Assembly (NCBI GenBank): GCA_000438015.1
Contig: FR901616.1
Location: forward strand, 13,464 to 31,434
Length of the DNA stretch: 17,971 bases
Source of the DNA: Coraliomargarita sp. CAG:312
GTDB lineage: Bacteria > Verrucomicrobiota > Verrucomicrobiia > Opitutales > Intestinicryptomonadaceae
Reading direction: 5' to 3'
Under the pieces are notes generated by a model. It saw only the letters and a list, made by a program, of their open reading frames with translations. It did not search any database and was not told the origin of the DNA. The first letter of the stretch is position 1, and every line of letters starts with the position of its first letter. Of this stretch, positions 16,101 through 17,971 are shown one piece after another. A program made the translations under genes and the position numbers.

Positions 16101-17971
16101 GTACGGTGGAAGGCGTCGCCAATACGGTGACTACTCCCGGAATGAATGTGGTTGTATATCCGAAGCCGACACTCTCGTATCCCGGCGAGGTCTCCGGAGT
16201 CGTGGGCGGAAGCGCTACTATTTCCGTGGAAGCCACCGGAACTGAACTTGCTTATGCGTGGCAGGTTTCCAAGAACGGCGGTTCCGAATGGGAAGATATT
16301 GCTGGCGCAAATTCGGCAACATATACTATCGACAACATAACGCCGTCGATGGACGGATATGTATATAAGTGCATTGTGTCCGATCGCGGAACAGTATTTG
16401 GATCTTCAGAGACGGTTCTGAATGTTGTCGGAAATATAGTAATAGACAGTCCGGAAGTGGTGGAAGGATACGTCGGCGAGGATGTCGAAATATTGATAGA
16501 CGTTCAAAATGCGCCTGATGGTGCTTCTTACCTCTGGCAGATGTTTAACTATGGAACAGGCACTTGGAATAACCTCACGGCTACATCCTCTATTGTGATT
16601 GAGAATAACAAGCTTACATTAAAGAATGTGACTCAGTCCCAATATGACAACGCATCCTTCAGGTGCGTCGTAAGCGGGGCGGGAATTTCTGCCACTTCCG
16701 ACGACATAATAACTAAGATATACGTAGTTCCCTCGATAGTGAGCTGCAACGATGTCTATGCCATTGCGGGATCTGCCGCGATATTCGGCATAACAGCCAC
16801 AGGCAATGAGCTTTCGTATCAATGGCAAAAGTACAATTCCGCGACAGATTCTTACGACGATATAGCCGGAGCCACGGCATCAACCTACACTATCGCAAGC
16901 GTAGATGAATCTATGAGCGGAGATAAATTCAGGTGCGAAGTTTCCGACCGCGGAGAGGTCTTCGGATATGGAGAGGCAACGCTTACGGTAGTTGATCCCA
17001 TAAATGTGTCGAATGTGCCGACATATACGTACGCTTATGAAGGCGCAAACGTCACCATAAAATTCGATGTATCCAATGTCACTGCCGACACAACTTACCA
17101 GTGGCAGCGCTATGACTTTGAGACAAATACTTGGGAGGTCATAGGGGATCCCGCAAAATACACTATAGACGGAAATTCTCTAACTATAAATCTCCTCGAT
17201 TTTGACGACCATAACTCAGTATATCGCTGTGTTGTAAGCAACGGGGCGATGTCAGTGACGACGGGCTCAATGTCGGTTGTAGTTTACGCCAAGGCCAAGT
17301 TCCCATCAGAGGGAGGAGTGGTGCTAGTCCAAACTGTCGATGTGGGCCAGACCGCTTACTTCACCGCCAATGCTACGGGTGAAGGCCCATTGGCTTACAA
17401 GTGGTATGTACAGAGGGCTGGAGAGTCCAATTGGACGCTTGTTGACGGTGCGGAATCCGCGTTGTTGGAAGTTAGAAATGTTCAATATGAAAACAACGGT
17501 GACACTTATGCGTGTGTTGTTTCCAATGCCGGAACTCCGTTTGTTTCTCCGGAAACTTCGGCAGAAAACGTTGCAAGCGCGCAGTTGGTTATCCAATGGC
17601 CGTTGCAGGTTGTCGCCGATGTAGAGTCGCAAACTGTTTATGAAGGCGAAAATGTCACCATAACATTTGATGTTCAAGGACAGCCTGATATTACATACGA
17701 ATGGTATGAATACCGCAATGGGCAAGAGTACAAACTCAGCAACTTTACAGGACCGTCGATGACCGTTTACACGATGGATATCGCCGATAACGGAGTTGGA
17801 TATTATTGCAAGGCAGACAACGGAATATCATATGTGTATTCAAGCTTGGCTGTAGTAACGGTAAAGGTTAAAACTCAGGCGCCTACTTTGGTAAAGTCTG
17901 GAACGCCTGTCACGATGAGCGTGTTGACTTCCGCAGAAGATGCTACATACCAGTGGCAGGAAAAGAATCCC
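7193..17971 (+). CDS. Giant exported Ig-repeat protein with embedded rubredoxin-like domain (3' end outside window)
   Basis: I translated the frame line by line and found no stop from the ATG at 7193 to the last base: 3593 complete codons, roughly 380 kDa, unfinished. Residues 1-22 are a Sec signal peptide (MKKFLFSTLFTTVIFSQLASFA). Residues 23 to about 495 resemble autotransporter-associated beta-strand passenger regions: NVWSAEGRWTNGVPGQADN at 46-64 and LNGNSQTFGALTVSR at 388-402. From about residue 498 to the end run about 31 Ig-like units of about 90-100 residues plus a partial one, each typically with YQWQ (C strand), a DGGxxW turn, DIxGAxS and YRCxVxN (F strand). Unit 9 contains the rubredoxin-like insert. 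An in-frame upstream ATG at 7139 would add 18 residues ahead of the signal peptide, so 7193 is preferred; no Shine-Dalgarno sequence is seen. It is presumably cell-surface or secreted, perhaps adhesive; the anchor would lie in the missing C-terminus. Function is not known. Confidence 0.95.
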   Translation, partial: MKKFLFSTLFTTVIFSQLASFAATPEYIIESERRAYQDVKLGGAGNVWSAEGRWTNGVPGQADNILYRTGLGYGSKNGNGVTDTELVVDMDRYVYVDGVSSSAPLRVSYFSFNNHWNIPSTLSSIDNKNLEIMVSSDPAYMDFGFSLLGIESLRGSRGSFMDPTNSSYTGRIAKYLDTFLNLNLVFSATGEYKRAGVQNNSQGVMTFEASGTIDANDLTLPDYTEGSDGSVSYSELKASGMVFEVSKAFTRYHTGGNLVLNSTLLGTGQTLELREKSSYVADVMQFSSSLSAFPYPEIIVGGSGTNTFKNAIVSTRVRFAKQNGATVISDANPSLAIERGAVLAYDYSDQVPSNTAVEFRTPMPQPVYGSRGVSTMDECDNIAGTLELNGNSQTFGALTVSRLGKAPTIAVIDFGDNDTNQVVSFESFSTSDSIKGQSNKLLFKNYKMGADHIYIKEKPSSEDESCIYIVELTTGKESLAGAQYVSDEIGWEYIPDVLEMISTPTYVKNGDTVTLKVSTTLSPIVWYKSTDGGATFNPISGATSDTYSFVAGDPENQNAFIYKCTAGVGESQKTSAQYKLDILSEVVIVTQPQDVMTNNGQKATVSVYATGSNLKYQWYFSEDGITWTKIEGATSAQYEFVADTTYSGKFFRCEITNPLTTTPVVSNAATVVVGVPAVILANPQEQLVISSTDATFTCLVENGTSVDAYWQVSKDGGASWSNVTEGQKGYFDSEEGRLYYYTYTTPFNLDTRDGKTLYRCAVLNAVGSPTFSEGAPLYAYYTLYILQDPVDCATSLDGTFTFSAKVICYKDTPLIYNFEMSTYSGDTNYYFRVEDTSTEENVVTVTFPVGELGSTGYDPLVFDGASAVFNFKQSAVYDENNQVVHSGASKTSKPAVLYIYTKPNIVTQPKNVYISEGSSEDVVFSLVAVGSEPITYQWQRSRDGGISFSDISGANEATFTETSEKIDGTQYRCAVKNSYGTTYSNIVFLYIRPPIILDENNPADVSVGLYGSATFNVIASVENNNPITYQWYVSVDGSDSNMQPISGATSSTLTLNDIPFSYNGYKYMCEVSNASDPLDPASTMTISSRIATLTVSPTPIIVQQPADVSVIEGDTASFNIVVNGGQLTYTWYYSPDGGVSWISIPNSNSPTYTVSAEYAMKGWLYYCEVSYPGGVLTSNQVSLTVSRGVTFIEQPQKCEVYTGETVEFKVKTYCPESGVTFKWQYSFNGWEWTDFIAPNGSHKTETLTFAASDEYLNAQFRCVAYNYMGIPFYSDPAILWIYKSVVITRQIDDGSPLLGTVYVGDGVETTLSVGAEGQEPLTYLWQYQDSDDPVEYLVHVCGHELESGSTCGYTYDDTYETVKWSNLPDDWTCPSCGAPKSEFSEETRTSVLWIDIPNSNSPQYTFVPTMAMNTYSYRVIVSNPGGSAISNPVTLAVRTQLTFNSSSGSQMVFEGDTATFSVDVAGENKVYTWYVSYDNGLSWQVLPAEEGTLTLTNVSADLMNAVYYCEITNGYFTVTSPVMQLGVFPTPIVSPESIKALEGDTVSFAVTNAMSQYQTLQWMVSKDGGNSWEALQGQTSTELVLADLSISMNGYMYRCDSATSMGSKSSSNVVELGVSPVISITKQPATQEVLAGDSAEFEVVADGAIGYEWQYFDYSAGEWMKITDSRYVGTATSKLSLPTVLDSDINTMFRCRLYNEASEVFTESANLVVVASVEIKVNPQSSYLTYVGAGSITLTVEAEGKNLTYDWQKYNEATGQWESVGCYDPVLVLDSQLSSNGLYRCYVSNAGMGVVSSASSVVVCEPSEVVVSMPKGYVGGDFSMSVAKVQSASYQWQSSSDGNVWADIAGANSSTLQLSNLTKGMSGTQYRCVITANDGQIQSNSFTLEVVDALVIKSAPQNTTVPGGADIVFEVVCESDPSEATSYQWQMFSYESNEWTDIEDETNSTLELVEQREENSGILYRCRISNRAQTIYTDTAVLTVSDSIAVSPEVCNVELNPETKLGTAEFSVGNLASALTYQWQVSADNGLNWSDISGATSQTLRLENVSVSYNGYKYRCVITTSDYSVKSLSGQIEIDTAAKIIFQPETQTVDAGSKVSFMIAVSGDVSYQWQKMSSGSSSWSNIAGANSYAYEFTASSADNGAQFRCVATSVADGVDLVSLAAHLTVVNPVSIAINQEDDSAYEINAVYGSTVTIEPTIGEPSDISNLVFDWQVSTNGGKTWNSVSKQTGSSKLTLYSVTSSAIYRCAVSNGADSKATSKEYKVNIYNSLQIIEPLKSFTVSRDSSAEMTFKVAAPYGSSLVYFYQIGNSSFELPATTSTTCKITLTPEEVINYGTSKIYYGVRMEGQSASVSGTPITMTLVTGMANYATTDTVVFSSKYDSLDQTQSPATFVNTNIGPDTMTYSWTKYQITVDPETNLPIRDANKQFTYTGTVIAGATDKTYVKDSVTDEDSNFVLASNSTVGATNVSTKYMALITTPAIEILKQPESVSSGYYGNVVFESAATTPVLSDEFQKNIYTYYVDGVNALVPSNDILLSRASVWQVSTDGGTTWSDLSGEHSDTLSFNEVTPELNGNMYRIKYYNYFVKESIFADCVWNIVYSNAVKLEVLKQPVITKQPESLSLIEDAGASFAVEYNCGRETVQWQVSTDGGNTWRDIQGANSKTYSISTSYAMDGNMYRCYIVNDGGVAFSDPAKISVGAAVEIRENPEPQTQVSGQVVEFKCSASTEGNMSYQWQISYDMGATWTDYTGLDGSDKESVLKVLADDSLHNAIFRCKLTSVAADGTNIYAGATNGAVLHVLPKNEIVNAPDFVNAVAGGSAELFVEAAGQNLSYQWQKYDGGLFKDIDGATSATYVIANVALDMDGSRYRCLVYSANTYFDSAEMVLNVYEAVEVSNVPEYVEGVVGESIVLKFDVANATDSTKYIWKRFDYSTSTWVDVTSDPRYTISGASLTINSATLDDLNALFTCTVEGVANTVTTPGMNVVVYPKPTLSYPGEVSGVVGGSATISVEATGTELAYAWQVSKNGGSEWEDIAGANSATYTIDNITPSMDGYVYKCIVSDRGTVFGSSETVLNVVGNIVIDSPEVVEGYVGEDVEILIDVQNAPDGASYLWQMFNYGTGTWNNLTATSSIVIENNKLTLKNVTQSQYDNASFRCVVSGAGISATSDDIITKIYVVPSIVSCNDVYAIAGSAAIFGITATGNELSYQWQKYNSATDSYDDIAGATASTYTIASVDESMSGDKFRCEVSDRGEVFGYGEATLTVVDPINVSNVPTYTYAYEGANVTIKFDVSNVTADTTYQWQRYDFETNTWEVIGDPAKYTIDGNSLTINLLDFDDHNSVYRCVVSNGAMSVTTGSMSVVVYAKAKFPSEGGVVLVQTVDVGQTAYFTANATGEGPLAYKWYVQRAGESNWTLVDGAESALLEVRNVQYENNGDTYACVVSNAGTPFVSPETSAENVASAQLVIQWPLQVVADVESQTVYEGENVTITFDVQGQPDITYEWYEYRNGQEYKLSNFTGPSMTVYTMDIADNGVGYYCKADNGISYVYSSLAVVTVKVKTQAPTLVKSGTPVTMSVLTSAEDATYQWQEKNP
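11189..11356 (+). other. Rubredoxin-like metal-binding domain inserted in Ig-like unit 9
   Basis: Protein residues about 1333-1388 interrupt an Ig-like unit between its C strand (YLWQYQDSDD) and the next strand (SVLWIDIPNSNSPQYTF). The insert carries CGYTYDD (residues 1351-1357) and LPDDWTCPSCGAPKSEF (1367-1383). The latter fits the rubredoxin signature as I recall it: [LIVM]-x3-W-x-C-P-x-C-[AGD]. Candidate iron/zinc ligands are C1341, C1351, C1373 and C1376. Two deviations from textbook rubredoxin are visible. The first Cys pair is C-x9-C instead of C-x2-C, and the spacing from C1351 to C1373 is 22 rather than about 30 residues, as if the middle loop were shortened. The frame is open on both sides. 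The W-to-W distance in this unit is 67 residues, against 9 in unit 7, an excess of 58 and about one rubredoxin. Confidence 0.88.
15605..17290 (+). repeat. Three copies of a two-domain (A-B) Ig super-repeat
   Basis: Units 24 to 29 alternate between two subtypes. A units lie at 15605-15868, 16163-16432 and 16733-16996 (88, 90, 88 residues) and share the pattern AGGSA...LSYQWQK...DIAGATxxTYTI...MDGxxYRC. B units lie at 15869-16162, 16433-16732 and 16997-17290 (98, 100, 98 residues) and share VSNVPxYxxxxxGE, a C strand followed by F-D/N-Y-x-T-x-T-W, and a SLTIN or KLTLK strand. The period is 558, 570 and 558 nt. Earlier B-like units (12 and 15) suggest that the alternation once ran further left. 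Confidence 0.8.

Larger units (their letters stand above)
8687..17971 (+). repeat. Array of about 31 Ig-like domain repeats plus one partial
   Basis: Protein-level tandem repeats run from about residue 499 to the window end. Approximate unit starts are 8687, 8943, 9219, 9552, 9902, 10175, 10490, 10758, 11045, 11513, 11786, 12053, 12344, then every 265-350 nt to 17863. Recurrent marks are a buried W in YQWQ, the turn DGGxxW and the F-strand YRC. Unit 4 (9552-9900) and units 19-21 (about 13985-15030) are degenerate or carry insertions. DNA identity between most units is low, so the array is old, apart from a few locally similar stretches. Short exact words recur, for example TACCAGTGGCAG at 9998, 15395, 17096 and 17948. 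Confidence 0.9.

Noticed and set aside
7193..17971. Possible hidden frameshift or stop in the giant gene
   Set aside because: Translating every line in the 7193 frame gave Ig-like sequence throughout without a stop, so no frameshift was found.
8687..17971. CRISPR array as an explanation for the repeats
   Set aside because: Repeats are of 265-350 nt at protein level with diverged DNA, inside an open frame; there are no short identical repeats with unique spacers.

Overview
The window looks like chromosomal DNA from a Gram-negative bacterium of the Verrucomicrobiota, probably a gut- or host-associated relative of the Opitutales/Puniceicoccales. This is inferred, not proven. The reasons are: an ExbB/ExbD/TonB set and an OprB-type porin (outer membrane present), almost no Shine-Dalgarno sequences, a huge exported protein pairing an autotransporter-like N-terminus with a long immunoglobulin-like (Ig) array, and a PVC-style class II aldolase.

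Left half (1-6969): every protein gene is on the minus strand. Read in the direction of transcription from the middle, they are exbB-exbD-tonB (gaps of 1 and 6 nt, with its own promoter), a membrane-anchored calcineurin-like phosphoesterase followed after 29 nt by an OprB-family porin, a tRNA-Cys(GCA) with its own promoter and terminator, a small exported PepSY-like protein with promoter and terminator, and a class II aldolase with a strong hairpin terminator at the window edge. The theme is envelope transport: a porin for outer-membrane sugar uptake and a proton-driven TonB energiser.

Right half (7193-17971): one uninterrupted plus-strand reading frame of at least 3593 codons, still open at the last base. 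It begins with a Sec signal peptide and about 470 residues resembling autotransporter-associated beta-strand passenger domains. It continues as about 31 complete Ig-like units plus the start of another. It diverges from exbB across a 223-nt region with a plausible promoter for each direction.

The most unusual thing found is inside this giant protein. The ninth Ig-like unit carries an insert of about 56-58 residues with a clear rubredoxin signature: a CGYxYD knuckle followed by LPDDWTCPSCGAPKSEF. An iron- or zinc-binding rubredoxin-type domain is thus embedded in an exported Ig-repeat protein, where rubredoxins are not expected. The same unit is one of the few that lost the otherwise near-invariant F-strand cysteine. 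Two further patterns are a regular two-unit (A-B) super-repeat near the right edge and an array in which almost every unit keeps the F-strand Cys of a classical Ig fold but lacks its B-strand partner.
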